The notes beneath the pieces are model-generated. The model was not told the origin of the DNA. It was given only the letters and a program-made list of their open reading frames with translations, and made no database searches. DNA of 64,000 nt, from positions 1 through 64,000 of the forward strand of contig NZ_JAKGBW010000012.1 in the NCBI RefSeq assembly GCF_021556485.1. The letters are read 5' to 3'. Source of the DNA: Oceanobacillus alkalisoli. GTDB lineage: Bacteria > Bacillota > Bacilli > Bacillales > Amphibacillaceae. Positions 10,386 through 18,793 of the stretch are shown here, in pieces (position 1 is the stretch's first letter; each line of letters begins with the position of its first letter). The position numbers and the translations under genes are program-made.

Positions 10386-10628
10386 AAATATTTGAACGTT
10401 GAAGAGGAAGAGTAGGACTTTCTTCGTTTATCCAGAGAGAATCACCTTGGCTGCGAGTGATTTTAAATGAAACTTCCGAAGTGCCCCTCAGAGTCTATTA
10501 TGGAAATATAGTACATAATAGCGGAACTCTACCGTTAACAAGAGTCCAAGTTGGAAGGAAGCAATTTCTTCAAACAGAGTGGAACCGCGCATCAAGCGTC
10601 TCTGTCCTCATGCAGAGACGCTTTTTTT
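10386..10628 (+). promoter_or_regulatory. T-box riboswitch, cysteine-specific
   Basis: A ~240-base tRNA-sensing leader. The invariant T-box AGAGTGGAACCGCG is at 10576-10589. Stem I elements are present (AGAGAG near 10435, the GGCTGCGAG apical region, GAAGTGCCCC). The specifier is most likely TGC (10482-10484), a cysteine codon, matching the downstream genes cysE and cysS. The terminator AAGCGTCTCTG/CAGAGACGCTT with a T run occupies 10594-10628. Uncharged tRNA-Cys should stabilise the antiterminator and turn the genes on. ORFs reading through this leader are not genes. Confidence 0.92.
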
Positions 10629-10694
10629 ATGTTGATTAACTCGATTTGTGAACTTGGGTTTAAGGAAGCCATTAAAATGAAAGGTGGTATGACG

Positions 10695-11357
10695 GTGGGT
10701 ATATTTAAGCGGATGAAAGAGGATATGGAAGTTGTGTTTGACCAAGACCCCGCCGCGCGAACTTATTTTGAAGTTTTTCTAACCTATTCCGGTCTTCACG
10801 CCGTATGGTTTCACCGGATTGCCCATGCGTTTTATAACAGAAGATTGTTCTTCTTTGCACGTGCGATTTCGCAAATCAGCAGATTCCTGACAGGGATCGA
10901 AATCCATCCCGGGGCAAAAATCGGCAGACGCCTATTTATTGACCATGGAATGGGAGTCGTCATTGGCGAGACGTGTGAAATTGCCGATAACGTAACGATT
11001 TACCAAGGAGTCACGCTTGGAGGAACTGGTAAAGAAAAAGGAAAGCGTCATCCGACAGTAAAGAAAAATGCCCTCATATCCACAGGGGCAAAGGTTCTTG
11101 GTAATATTACGATTGGAGAGAACGCGAAAATCGGGGGCGGTTCCGTCGTTTTAAAAGACGTTCCTGATAACTCCACTGTAGTTGGAATCCCTGGCAAAGT
11201 GATCATCCAAGACGGAATACGCGTAAAAGACCTGGATCATCATAAGCTTCCGGATCCGGTTGCTGATCGGATCAATGAGATACAAAGCCAAATTGATATA
11301 CTGCAAGCAGAAATTGAAAAGCTGAAGAAGGGGAGTCATTTCCAACATGTCGATTAA
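10695..11357 (+). CDS. cysE: serine O-acetyltransferase
   Basis: A left-handed beta-helix (hexapeptide-repeat) acetyltransferase of ~220 residues that makes O-acetylserine from serine and acetyl-CoA, the first step of cysteine synthesis. The central stretch shows [32 protein letters not shown] and the repeat tail [11 protein letters not shown]. The open frame extends upstream through the T-box and is spurious there. Starts considered: GTG 10695 (eight bases after AAGGTGG, family-like [10 protein letters not shown]), ATG 10689 and ATG 10677. It overlaps cysS by 11 bases, so serine activation and Cys-tRNA charging are coupled under the T-box. Confidence 0.93.
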   Translation: MGIFKRMKEDMEVVFDQDPAARTYFEVFLTYSGLHAVWFHRIAHAFYNRRLFFFARAISQISRFLTGIEIHPGAKIGRRLFIDHGMGVVIGETCEIADNVTIYQGVTLGGTGKEKGKRHPTVKKNALISTGAKVLGNITIGENAKIGGGSVVLKDVPDNSTVVGIPGKVIIQDGIRVKDLDHHKLPDPVADRINEIQSQIDILQAEIEKLKKGSHFQHVD

Positions 11358-12747
11358 ATTATTTAATACGTTAACGCGAGAGAAAGAAAATTTTAAACCA
11401 ATAGAATCAGGGAAGCTGAAGATGTATGTATGCGGCCCAACCGTTTATAACTATATTCATATCGGGAATGCCCGACCTGCGATTGTATTTGATACGGTAA
11501 GACGCTATTTTGAATATAAAGGTTATGAAGTTGATTATGTCCTTAATTTTACTGATGTCGATGATAAGATTATTCAAGCGGCAGAAGAAAGTGGCGAAGA
11601 TGTTCGGACACTTGCAGACCGGTTCATTGATGCATATTTAGCCGACGTGCAAGCTTTAGGTGTTAAAAGAGCAACCTACCACCCGCGCGTAACCGAAACA
11701 ATGGATGAAATCATTGATTTTATCCAAGGCTTAGTTGATAAAGGTTACGCTTATGAAGTGGAAGGTGACGTCTATTTCAAACCACGTTCCTTTGAAGGGT
11801 ACGGAAAGCTTTCACAGCAGTCGATTGATGAGCTGAGAGTAGGTGCAAGGATTCAGGTCGGAGAAAAGAAAGATGACCCACTTGATTTTGCGCTTTGGAA
11901 ACGAGCGAAGGACGGAGAAGTTGCTTGGGACTCACCATGGGGCGATGGCAGACCCGGCTGGCACATCGAATGCTCGGCTATGGCGAAGAAGTACCTTGGT
12001 GAAACGATTGATATCCACGCAGGCGGTCAGGATTTGACGTTCCCGCACCATGAAAATGAAATAGCTCAATCGGAATCAATGAACGACCAGCCGTTTGCGA
12101 ATTATTGGATGCATAATGGCTATATCAATATCGATAATGAAAAAATGTCGAAATCCCTCGGAAACTTTGTTTTGACAAAAGATTTAATCGATCAGCATGA
12201 CCCTCAAGTTCTGCGTTTCTTTATGCTGAGTGTGCATTACCGCCATCCGATTAATTTCACAGAAGAATTACTGGATAGTGCAAAAATCAGTCTAGAACGA
12301 ATTAAGACAGCTTATCATAATTTGGAGCATCGTAAACAAACAAGCATGAATCTCGTCGATAGCCAGGAGGAGTGGCTTGCTAAAATCAAGCAGTTCACCC
12401 TTGATTTTGAAAAGGAAATGGATGATGATTTTAATACGGCAAATGCGATTTCCGTATTGTTCGATCTTGCAAAAGAAGCGAATATCTACCTTGCCGAGGA
12501 ACAAACTCATACATCCATACTGGAAGCATTCCAAGATACAATTGTTACGTTACTTGGAATACTTGGTATTGATTTGGAAGAAGAGCAGGAACTCTTGGAT
12601 GAAGAGATCGAGGTGCTGATTGAAGAGCGAAATGAAGCAAGGAAAAATAAGGATTACCAACGTGCAGATGAAATACGAGATCTACTAAAAGATAAATCAA
12701 TTATTTTAGAAGATACCGCGCAAGGAGTTCGCTGGAAAAGAGGCTAA
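11347..12747 (+). CDS. cysS: cysteinyl-tRNA synthetase
   Basis: A 466-residue class I synthetase. C29 in the CGPTVYN block is the first zinc ligand, HIGN lies at 38-41, the mid-protein WHIECSAM and [10 protein letters not shown] blocks supply other zinc ligands, and KMSKS is present in EKMSKSLGN. It charges tRNA-Cys, the same tRNA sensed by the T-box upstream. The start overlaps the cysE end. mrnC begins two bases after its stop. Confidence 0.97.
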   Translation: MSIKLFNTLTREKENFKPIESGKLKMYVCGPTVYNYIHIGNARPAIVFDTVRRYFEYKGYEVDYVLNFTDVDDKIIQAAEESGEDVRTLADRFIDAYLADVQALGVKRATYHPRVTETMDEIIDFIQGLVDKGYAYEVEGDVYFKPRSFEGYGKLSQQSIDELRVGARIQVGEKKDDPLDFALWKRAKDGEVAWDSPWGDGRPGWHIECSAMAKKYLGETIDIHAGGQDLTFPHHENEIAQSESMNDQPFANYWMHNGYINIDNEKMSKSLGNFVLTKDLIDQHDPQVLRFFMLSVHYRHPINFTEELLDSAKISLERIKTAYHNLEHRKQTSMNLVDSQEEWLAKIKQFTLDFEKEMDDDFNTANAISVLFDLAKEANIYLAEEQTHTSILEAFQDTIVTLLGILGIDLEEEQELLDEEIEVLIEERNEARKNKDYQRADEIRDLLKDKSIILEDTAQGVRWKRG

Positions 12748-12749
12748 GC

Positions 12750-13172
12750 ATGGCACTTCAAGCAAAACAAATGAAAAGTTTAGCGCTTGCTTATATGGGT
12801 GATGCTGTTTATGAAGTATATGTCAGAGAACATTTACTCAAAACGGGTCAGGTCAAGCCAAATCAGCTACATCAAAAAGCTGTAAATTTTGTATCGGCAA
12901 AAGGCCAGGCCGCCGTACTGTTTCATTGGTTGGAAGCCGGACTGCTTTCCCCGGAAGAAGAGCGCATTGTCGCCCGGGGAAGAAATGCAAAGTCCGGCTC
13001 CATTCCTAAGAATAGCAGTGTTCAGACGTATCGCTATAGTACAGGCTTTGAAGCGTTATTAGGCTATCATTATATAGATGAAAATAAAGACCGGCTGTAT
13101 GAACTAATGGAAGCTGCTGTAACATTCATTACAACAACAATGGAGGAAAGGAAGAACAACAATGAGCGATGA
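12750..13172 (+). CDS. mrnC: Mini-ribonuclease III
   Basis: A 140-residue RNase III catalytic domain without a dsRNA-binding domain. The signature YMGDAVYEVYVREHL near the N-terminus gives the acidic metal ligands, with a second acidic cluster towards the C-terminus (YELMEAA). It matures the ends of 23S rRNA precursors in Bacillus. Located directly after cysS and overlapping rlmB by 11 bases, the standard order. Confidence 0.94.
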   Translation: MALQAKQMKSLALAYMGDAVYEVYVREHLLKTGQVKPNQLHQKAVNFVSAKGQAAVLFHWLEAGLLSPEEERIVARGRNAKSGSIPKNSSVQTYRYSTGFEALLGYHYIDENKDRLYELMEAAVTFITTTMEERKNNNER

Positions 13173-13908
13173 AATAATCATAGGGAAAAACCCCGTCATG
13201 GAGGCACTTTCCTCGGGGCGTTCGGTAAATAAAGTATTTGTTGCCGAGCAGTTGAATCCCAATACGGTAAAGAAATTAAAGCAGCTTGCAAAAGAGGCTG
13301 GAACAATCGTTCAGCACGTTCCGAAAGCGAAGCTTGATCATCTTTCCAATGGGAATCACCAAGGAATTGTTGCATATGTTGCATCTTATGCATATGGAAA
13401 TTTGGAAGAACTTTTCGAACGAGCGGAACAAAGAGGGGAAGATCCTTTTTTTATTATTTTGGACGAGCTGGAAGATCCGCATAATCTAGGTTCTATTTTA
13501 CGAACAGCAGACGCTACAGGTGTTCATGGGGTGATTATTCCGAAACGCCGCTCTGTTGGTCTCACAGCAACCGTCGCGAAAACGGCAGCAGGAGCTATTG
13601 AACATGTTCCGGTTGTTCGGGTAACGAATATTGCAGATACAATCGATGAATTAAAGGAAAGACAAGTTTGGGTCGTTGGTACAGAGGGTGAGGCAACAGA
13701 AGATTACCGTAGGCTGGATGGCACGATACCAATTGCAGTCGTCATTGGCAATGAAGGAAAAGGTATCTCACGACTCGTCCGGAAAAAGTGTGATTGGACG
13801 GTAAGTATCCCGATGTACGGCGAAGTTTCATCATTAAATGCTTCCGTTGCTTGCAGCTTATTGTTATATGAAGTTTATAGAAAGCGAAATCCGCTGGGTG
13901 AAAGCTGA
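13162..13908 (+). CDS. rlmB: RlmB/TrmH-type rRNA 2'-O-methyltransferase
   Basis: A 248-residue SPOUT methyltransferase. An N-terminal L30e-like substrate-binding domain (~1-75) precedes the knotted domain with LDELEDPHNLGSILRTAD, VIGNEGKGIS and SIPMYGEVSSLNASVA, which form the SAM-binding knot. Family members methylate a 23S rRNA guanosine (Gm2251 in E. coli); the exact position here is inferred. B. subtilis name yacO. Start overlaps mrnC; the stop overlaps the rae1 start by one base. Confidence 0.93.
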   Translation: MSDEIIIGKNPVMEALSSGRSVNKVFVAEQLNPNTVKKLKQLAKEAGTIVQHVPKAKLDHLSNGNHQGIVAYVASYAYGNLEELFERAEQRGEDPFFIILDELEDPHNLGSILRTADATGVHGVIIPKRRSVGLTATVAKTAAGAIEHVPVVRVTNIADTIDELKERQVWVVGTEGEATEDYRRLDGTIPIAVVIGNEGKGISRLVRKKCDWTVSIPMYGEVSSLNASVACSLLLYEVYRKRNPLGES

Positions 13909-14417
13909 TGGATATATTATTAGTAGATGGTTACAACATCATTGGGGATTGGGAGGAATTGCAACGTCTGCGTGACGGGGATATGGCCGCGGCAAGGGAT
14001 CTTCTCATTGAGCGTATGGCTGAGTACCAGGCATTTACGGGGATGAAGGTTATTATCGTTTTTGACGCCCACGAGGCGCCGGGTAAAGAGAGCAAGCTAA
14101 AACAGTTCAAGATAGAAGTTATCTATACGAAAGAAAATGAAACCGCTGATGAACGTATTGAACGGTTAATCAAAAAATTAAAAAACGTCAAGACACAAGT
14201 TTATGTAGCGACCAACGATTATACAGAGCAGCGCACGATTTTTGCTCAAGGGGCATTACGCATCTCCGCCCGTGAGCTGAAAGTCGATATTCGCGATATG
14301 GAGGAAGAAATTGATGAACGTTTGAAGGAACAGGAGAAAAAACAGCCTCAAACAAAAATCATCCTCGATCAAGATATTCTTGAGCGCTTTGAAAAAATGA
14401 GAAGAGGAGAAAATTGA
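13908..14417 (+). CDS. rae1: Rae1/YacP, ribosome-associated NYN endoribonuclease
   Basis: A 169-residue NYN (PIN-like) domain protein. DILLVDGYNIIG at the N-terminus gives the first catalytic aspartate, with VIIVFDAHE and VATNDYTEQ supplying further acidic residues. In B. subtilis YacP/Rae1 cuts mRNAs in the ribosomal A site. It begins on the last base of the rlmB stop codon (TGATG), so the two are likely coupled. A terminator overlaps its stop. Confidence 0.92.
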   Translation: MDILLVDGYNIIGDWEELQRLRDGDMAAARDLLIERMAEYQAFTGMKVIIVFDAHEAPGKESKLKQFKIEVIYTKENETADERIERLIKKLKNVKTQVYVATNDYTEQRTIFAQGALRISARELKVDIRDMEEEIDERLKEQEKKQPQTKIILDQDILERFEKMRRGEN

Positions 14418-14442
14418 GAAAATAGATTTTTTTCTCCTTTTT
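14406..14442 (+). terminator. terminator after rae1
   Basis: GGAGAAAA (14406-14413) pairs with TTTTCTCC (14430-14437) and a T run follows. The stem includes the rae1 stop codon region. Confidence 0.6.
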
Positions 14443-14465
14443 ACGTTAAAATGCTTCAAGCTATA

Positions 14466-14494
14466 TTGACGAAAGCACTTCTCCTGTATATAAT
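14466..14494 (+). promoter_or_regulatory. sigH promoter
   Basis: TTGACG (14466-14471), 17-base spacer, TATAAT (14489-14494): a near-consensus sigma-A promoter ~43 bases before the sigH start. Confidence 0.8.
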
Positions 14495-14536
14495 AACGTT
14501 TACAGTTAGCTTATCATATGTGAACGGGGGTAATTC

Positions 14537-15190
14537 TTGGTGGAAGTCAAGCAACTAGACATGGAATATTCGGGCTTACATATGCTTGATGATGAAAAGC
14601 TTATTCATTTAGTTCATCAAGAAGATAAACATGCGCTAGATTTTCTAATCAACAAATACCGCAATTTTGTCCAAGGTAAAGCGCGGACATACTTCTTGAT
14701 TGGAGCAGATCGTGAGGATATCGTTCAGGAAGGAATGATAGGTCTTTACAAAGCAATTCGTGACTATGACAAAGAGAAGCTTTCTTCTTTCAAAGCCTTT
14801 GCCGAATTATGTATTACGAGGCAAATAATTACCGCTATCAAAACAGCCACAAGGCAAAAACATACCCCGCTAAACTCCTATATTTCATTGGACAAGCCTA
14901 TTTTTGACGAAGAATCAGATCGAACGCTAATCGATGTGATTGCAGGCTCAAGGTCCATAGATCCTGAAGAATTATTGGTGAATCAAGAGAAACTCGTAGA
15001 CATGGAACTGAAGCTTTCAGAATTATTAAGCGGGTTCGAAAAGCAAGTACTTCACCTCTACCTCGATGGGTGTTCCTATCAAGAGATATCTACGAAGCTA
15101 GGACGACACCTCAAGTCGATTGATAATGCGCTGCAACGAGTAAAGAAAAAGCTCGAGCAACTGATTAAAGGAAATGAAATAAAGATTTAA
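14537..15190 (+). CDS. sigH: RNA polymerase sigma-H factor
   Basis: A 217-residue sigma factor for early sporulation and competence genes in Bacillus. Region 2 is clear (ALDFLINKYRNFV, GADREDIVQEGMIGLYKAIR, AELCITRQIITAIKTATRQK) and region 4 ends in a helix-turn-helix (SYQEISTKLGRHLKSIDNAL). Start is TTG at 14537 or GTG at 14540, both just after AACGGGGG; nothing better lies upstream. It precedes rpmG-secE-nusG as in B. subtilis. Suggests the organism is, or descends from, a spore-former. Confidence 0.95.
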   Translation: MVEVKQLDMEYSGLHMLDDEKLIHLVHQEDKHALDFLINKYRNFVQGKARTYFLIGADREDIVQEGMIGLYKAIRDYDKEKLSSFKAFAELCITRQIITAIKTATRQKHTPLNSYISLDKPIFDEESDRTLIDVIAGSRSIDPEELLVNQEKLVDMELKLSELLSGFEKQVLHLYLDGCSYQEISTKLGRHLKSIDNALQRVKKKLEQLIKGNEIKI

Positions 15191-15203
15191 TAGAAAGATG
15201 CCG

Positions 15204-15233
15204 TTGACACAGAGCGAGGAAACGTGCTACATT
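15204..15233 (+). promoter_or_regulatory. rpmG-secE promoter
   Basis: TTGACA (15204-15209), 18-base spacer, TACATT (15228-15233), ~38 bases before rpmG. Confidence 0.65.
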
Positions 15234-15270
15234 ATTAGTTGAAAAAATACCCTGTTAGTGGGATGATAAG

Positions 15271-15420
15271 ATGAGTAGGAAGATAACTTTAGCATGTGCT
15301 ATTTGTTCAAGTAGAAATTATTCAACAAATAAAAATGTATCCACAACATCTACCAGATTAGAAATGAAGAAATTTTGCAAGCACTGTGGGAAACATACAT
15401 TACATCAAGAGACAAAGTAG
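15271..15420 (+). CDS. rpmG: ribosomal protein L33, zinc-binding form
   Basis: A 49-residue L33 protein of the large subunit. C9, C12, C36 and C39 form the zinc ribbon, so this is the zinc-containing (C+) type. Placed between sigH and secE as in other Bacillaceae. ATG start after GGGATGATAAG. Confidence 0.93.
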   Translation: MSRKITLACAICSSRNYSTNKNVSTTSTRLEMKKFCKHCGKHTLHQETK

Positions 15421-15451
15421 CGCATGAGGTGGAGCTTGGGGGGTACAAAGA

Positions 15452-15619
15452 ATGTTTAAGTTCTTGAAGAATGTTTCAAGGGAAATGAAAAAGGTGAGCT
15501 GGCCAACTGGCAAGGAACTAAGAAGTTATACGGTGATCGTATTAACGACTGTTGTTTTAATCGCCATCTTCTTTTTCATTGTCGACTTCGGAATTTCACA
15601 GCTTTTAGAACTTCTTTGA
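15452..15619 (+). CDS. secE: SecE, preprotein translocase subunit
   Basis: A 55-residue single-span membrane protein. A basic amphipathic N-terminus (FLKNVSREMKKVSWPTGKEL) contains the SecE motif VSWP, followed by one transmembrane helix (~25-47). SecE clamps SecY in the SecYEG channel. Preceded by a GGAG/GGGGGG-rich ribosome site. Short gene between rpmG and nusG. Confidence 0.94.
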   Translation: MFKFLKNVSREMKKVSWPTGKELRSYTVIVLTTVVLIAIFFFIVDFGISQLLELL

Positions 15620-15646
15620 ATAATAATCCGTTAACTATGCTATAAT
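15616..15646 (+). promoter_or_regulatory. nusG promoter
   Basis: TATAAT at 15641-15646 with TTGAAT at 15616-15621 (19-base spacer, slightly long), overlapping the secE stop. It would give nusG its own transcript. Confidence 0.5.
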
Positions 15647-15670
15647 GAAAATAAATATACATTCAAAAGA

Positions 15671-15695
15671 AAACCCGCAATCAGCCGGGTTTTTC
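15671..15695 (+). terminator. terminator-like hairpin in the nusG leader
   Basis: AAACCCG (15671-15677) pairs with CGGGTTT (15686-15692) and runs into T residues. It lies ~25 bases after the nusG promoter and ~70 bases before nusG, so it may end the secE message and attenuate nusG. Confidence 0.7.
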
Positions 15696-15734
15696 ATATT
15701 GGGATAAAACAGGTGTACTCCGATTATACTATCT

Positions 15735-15766
15735 AAGGGAGGGAAAGGGCGTACTGTCCTGAATAC
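15735..15766 (+). promoter_or_regulatory. distant nusG ribosome binding site
   Basis: The only good Shine-Dalgarno (AAGGGAGGGA, 15735-15744) lies 22 bases before the ATG. AGGGC (15746-15750) can pair with GTCCT (15756-15760), a hairpin that would shorten the effective spacing to about seven. No other start codon exists in frame before the upstream stop at 15734-15736. Confidence 0.5.
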
Positions 15767-16300
15767 ATGGAGAAAAATTGGTATGTTGTGCATACGTACT
15801 CTGGTTATGAAAATAAAGTGAAAATCAACCTCGAAAAACGAGTAGAAACAATGGGGATGCAAGATAAAATTTTCCGCGTTGTTGTTCCGGAGGACGAAGA
15901 AACAGAAATTAAAAATGGGAAAAAGAAAGTAGTTAAAAAGAAATCTTTCCCTGGTTACGTTTTAACAGAAATGGTGATGACAGATGATTCCTGGTACGTT
16001 GTACGGAATACACCAGGCGTAACTGGATTCGTCGGTTCAAGTGGTCACGGAACAAAACCAACACCATTATTACCGGATGAAGTTGATGCTGTTCTGAAAC
16101 GAATGGGAGTCCAAGCATCTGAAGTACAAGTTGATTTTGAATTGAAAGAGAATGTGAAGGTGAAAGAAGGACCATTCGCAGACTTTGAAGGAACGATTGA
16201 AAATATTGATCTGGATAAACAGAAGTTAAAAGTCCATGTCAATATGTTCGGTAGAGAAACACCTATCGAACTAGATTTTACTCAGGTGGAGAAACTATAG
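15767..16300 (+). CDS. nusG: NusG, transcription elongation/pausing factor
   Basis: A 177-residue NusG. The N-terminal NGN domain (EKNWYVVHTYSGYENKV, PGYVLTEMVMTDDSWYVVRN) binds RNA polymerase; the C-terminal KOW domain (VKVKEGPFADFEGTI, MFGRETPIELDFTQ) contacts other factors. In Bacillus NusG stimulates pausing. The start matches the family exactly but has an unusually distant ribosome site. Own promoter and leader terminator suggest separate control from secE. Confidence 0.97.
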   Translation: MEKNWYVVHTYSGYENKVKINLEKRVETMGMQDKIFRVVVPEDEETEIKNGKKKVVKKKSFPGYVLTEMVMTDDSWYVVRNTPGVTGFVGSSGHGTKPTPLLPDEVDAVLKRMGVQASEVQVDFELKENVKVKEGPFADFEGTIENIDLDKQKLKVHVNMFGRETPIELDFTQVEKL

Positions 16301-16356
16301 AACAGCTCAGGTTAATTGGTAGTATGATTGTTTATAGTATAAAATAAAATTCCCCC

Positions 16357-16385
16357 TTGCAATTTTACTTTATACATGGTAGAAT
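16357..16385 (+). promoter_or_regulatory. rplK promoter
   Basis: TTGCAA (16357-16362), 17-base spacer, TAGAAT (16380-16385), about 100 bases before rplK. Confidence 0.65.
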
Positions 16386-16430
16386 TTCTATGTTATTTAT
16401 GTGCTTCGCAGTTGAAGTACTTGAGTAAGA

Positions 16431-16457
16431 GTGGGAGGGGAAATCCCTAATACCACA
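16431..16457 (+). promoter_or_regulatory. conserved leader motif before rplK (possible L1 site)
   Basis: GTGGGAGG (16431-16438), 13 bases, ACCACA (16452-16457). GTGG can pair with CCAC. The same motif with the same spacing precedes rplA (17261-17287). Such L11-L1 leaders are targets of L1 autoregulation in other bacteria; that role here is inferred. Confidence 0.5.
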
Positions 16458-16483
16458 TCACGGACTTTAAGGAGGTGTGTCTC

Positions 16484-16909
16484 GTGGCTAATAAAGTAAT
16501 CAAATTAGTGAAATTGCAAATCCCTGCTGGTAAAGCTACTCCAGCACCACCGGTTGGACCAGCACTTGGTCAAGCGGGTATTAACATTATGGGATTCTGT
16601 AAAGAGTTCAATGCACGTACACAAGAACAGGCAGGTTTAATTATCCCTGTAGAAATTACGGTATTTGAAGACCGTTCATTTACATTTGTTACGAAAACTC
16701 CACCAGCAGCTGTTCTGCTTAAGAAAGCGGCAGGAATTAACGCTGGATCTGGTGAGCCAAACAAAACAAAAGTGGCTACAGTTAAACGTGCTGAAGTAAA
16801 AGAAATCGCAGAAACAAAAATGCAAGACTTGAATGCAGCAGATGTTGAAGCTGCTATGCGTATGGTCGAAGGTACTGCCCGAAGCATGGGTATTACAATC
16901 GAAGACTAA
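16484..16909 (+). CDS. rplK: ribosomal protein L11
   Basis: A 141-residue L11, part of the GTPase-associated centre. [20 protein letters not shown] is the conserved N-terminal block, and the C-terminal RNA-binding domain ends [14 protein letters not shown]. Two in-frame GTGs exist; 16484 is chosen because it follows AAGGAGGTG (16469-16477) at normal distance and gives the family length, while 16475 lies inside that site. It is separated from rplA by an unusually long 395-base gap. Confidence 0.96.
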   Translation: MANKVIKLVKLQIPAGKATPAPPVGPALGQAGINIMGFCKEFNARTQEQAGLIIPVEITVFEDRSFTFVTKTPPAAVLLKKAAGINAGSGEPNKTKVATVKRAEVKEIAETKMQDLNAADVEAAMRMVEGTARSMGITIED

Positions 16910-16969
16910 TTTCAAAACTTGGTTAGCTGTGGTCTCCCTCTGGAATCACAGCTATTTCACAAGAGAGTA

Positions 16970-17110
16970 AGCAACCGTTTAGGTGAGTGCAGACTCGCTC
17001 GCAGGAAGTGAGTGGTTCGACGTTGCCGCAGGACGTGGCGTACTTAGTCGAACACCCCCTCCCCGCTATCCGAAAAGCGAAAACAAAGCAGTCGGATAGC
17101 TGGAGGAGTG
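16970..17110. repeat. palindromic repeat element in the rplK-rplA gap
   Basis: The gap 16910-17304 (no gene found) holds a GC-richer element. A 31-base module starting GACGTTGCCGCAGGACG at 17019-17049 recurs at 32558-32588 with two mismatches, is bounded by GAC/GTC and extended by TTC/GAA. A second hairpin, GCTATCCG (17065-17072) with CGGATAGC (17093-17100), follows. AGCTGTG/CACAGCT upstream (~16925-16955) may be the rplK terminator. Confidence 0.65.
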
Positions 17111-17260
17111 CAACGCACCCATAAACTTAAGCTTTCACCGTAGGAATTACGGGTAGTGCCTAGGATATATAAGAGAAACTGCTGTAAGCTAAGAAATGCA
17201 TTTACAAGGTATGCTCTGTTTCTAGGAATCCTTTGACTTTTAGTCATGGGAGGTTCAAGC

Positions 17261-17287
17261 GTGGGAGGTATAACCGCTAACACCACA
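17261..17287 (+). promoter_or_regulatory. conserved leader motif before rplA (possible L1 site)
   Basis: GTGGGAGG (17261-17268), 13 bases, ACCACA (17282-17287); identical spacing to the copy before rplK and the shared internal pattern A-CC-CTAA. Confidence 0.5.
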
Positions 17288-17304
17288 ATAGAGGAGGAAA
17301 TATA

Positions 17305-17997
17305 ATGGCAAAAAGAGGTAAAAAGTATCAAGAAGCAGAAAAGCTGATTGATCGTTCAAAAACATACGAAATCAATGAAGCTGTTTCCCTTGCTAAACAA
17401 ACTGCAAAAGCCAGTTTTGACGAAACAATGGAAGTAGCATTCCGTCTGGGAGTAGATCCGAAGAAAGCGGACCAACAAATCCGCGGAGCAATGGTTCTGC
17501 CGCACGGAACTGGTAAAACGCAACGCGTACTTGTTTTCGCGAAAGGTGAAAAAGCAAAAGAAGCAGAAGCTGCTGGAGCTGACTATGTAGGTGAGGCAGA
17601 ATTCATCGAGAAAATCAACGGTGGTTGGTTTGATTTTGATGTGATTGTTGCAACTCCAGACATGATGGCTGAAGTAGGTAAGCTTGGTAGAGTGCTTGGA
17701 CCTCGTGGTCTAATGCCTAACCCGAAAACTGGAACTGTAACATTTGAAGTGGAAAAAGCAGTTAACGATATTAAAGCTGGACAAGTAGAATATCGTGTTG
17801 ATAAGCAGTCCAACGTTCATGTTCCATTCGGTAAAGCTTCTTTCGATGAAAACAAACTTGTTGAGAACCTAGAAGCAATCATTGATCAAATTGTTAAAGT
17901 GAAGCCTCAATCATCAAAAGGTAACTACTTGAAGAACGTTTCTGTTGCTTCAACAATGGGACCTGGCGTCAAGGTTGACGTTTCTGGGTACAAATAA
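17305..17997 (+). CDS. rplA: ribosomal protein L1
   Basis: A 230-residue L1, the mobile stalk protein of the large subunit and the usual translational repressor of the L11-L1 operon. [17 protein letters not shown] opens the protein; [20 protein letters not shown] is the signature. ATG follows GAGGAGGAAA. It has been separated from rplK by a repeat element but keeps its own leader motif. Confidence 0.97.
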   Translation: MAKRGKKYQEAEKLIDRSKTYEINEAVSLAKQTAKASFDETMEVAFRLGVDPKKADQQIRGAMVLPHGTGKTQRVLVFAKGEKAKEAEAAGADYVGEAEFIEKINGGWFDFDVIVATPDMMAEVGKLGRVLGPRGLMPNPKTGTVTFEVEKAVNDIKAGQVEYRVDKQSNVHVPFGKASFDENKLVENLEAIIDQIVKVKPQSSKGNYLKNVSVASTMGPGVKVDVSGYK

Positions 17998-18005
17998 ACA
18001 AATCA

Positions 18006-18034
18006 TTGACTTGAAATAAGTCATCTGATATACT
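18006..18034 (+). promoter_or_regulatory. rplJL promoter
   Basis: TTGACT (18006-18011), 17-base spacer, TATACT (18029-18034): strong sigma-A promoter directly after rplA. Confidence 0.85.
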
Positions 18035-18049
18035 GATTACGTTATAAAA

Positions 18050-18183
18050 GAATACATTATACCGTAGACAGCAGGTGCGACCCGTCGCTTAATTTCCCGC
18101 CGAGGTGTTTTATAAAAACGATCCAAGTACGCTTATTTGGAAAGTGGTATAAAGCTCTCATGTCTATCTGAGGGCTTTTTTTA
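18050..18183 (+). promoter_or_regulatory. ribosomal protein L10 leader with attenuator
   Basis: The 5' untranslated region of rplJ resembles the Firmicute L10 leader, where the L10-L12 complex binds. It contains GCAGGTGCGACCCGTCGC and ends in an intrinsic terminator, AAAGCTCTCA (18151-18160) with TGAGGGCTTT (18169-18178) and a T run. Excess L10/L12 would favour termination. Confidence 0.8.
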
Positions 18184-18244
18184 TAGACTTGATACGGAAA
18201 ATGCTAATAGAACGGTATGGTATAAGTAATTAGGAGGTGGAACA

Positions 18245-18748
18245 ATGTCTAATGTATTGGAACAAAAGAAGCAAATTGTACAAGAAATCGCAGATAAGTT
18301 CAAAGAAAGTCAAACGTCTGTTGTAGTCGACTACCGCGGACTTGACGTTGCGCAAGTTACTGAATTACGTAAACAACTACGTGAAGAAGGTATTGAGTTT
18401 CATGTTTACAAAAACACGATGACCCGTCGTGCTGTAGAAGCTGCAGAATTAGAAGGTCTAAACGATGTGCTTACCGGACCGAACGCTATTGCTTTCGGAA
18501 AAGATGACGTCGTAGCACCTGCTCGTGTCCTTAACAACTTCGCTAAGGAGAATGAAGAACTTGAAATTAAAGGTGGCGTCATCGAAGGGCAAGTAGTTTC
18601 TTTAGAACAGATTAAAGAGCTTGCTGACCTGCCGAACTACGAAGGTATGGTTTCTATGTTACTCAGCGTGCTGCAAGCACCAATCCGCAACCTTGCTTAT
18701 GCAGTTAAGTCTGTTGCTGATAAAGAAGAGGAAGAACAAGGCGCATAA
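18245..18748 (+). CDS. rplJ: ribosomal protein L10
   Basis: A 167-residue L10, base of the L7/L12 stalk. The N-terminal RNA-binding part contains [20 protein letters not shown] and YKNTMTRRA; the acidic C-terminal tail (DKEEEEQGA) binds L12 dimers. AGGAGGTGG ribosome site before ATG. Follows the L10 leader and is co-transcribed with rplL. Confidence 0.97.
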   Translation: MSNVLEQKKQIVQEIADKFKESQTSVVVDYRGLDVAQVTELRKQLREEGIEFHVYKNTMTRRAVEAAELEGLNDVLTGPNAIAFGKDDVVAPARVLNNFAKENEELEIKGGVIEGQVVSLEQIKELADLPNYEGMVSMLLSVLQAPIRNLAYAVKSVADKEEEEQGA

Positions 18749-18793
18749 TGCCAGAACGTATAAAAATTAAAATTAATTAGGAGGATTTAAATC

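Noticed and set aside
10457-10694. ORFs across the T-box, including a long CysE N-terminus
   Set aside because: They read through a conserved RNA leader and its terminator; homologous CysE proteins begin near 10695.
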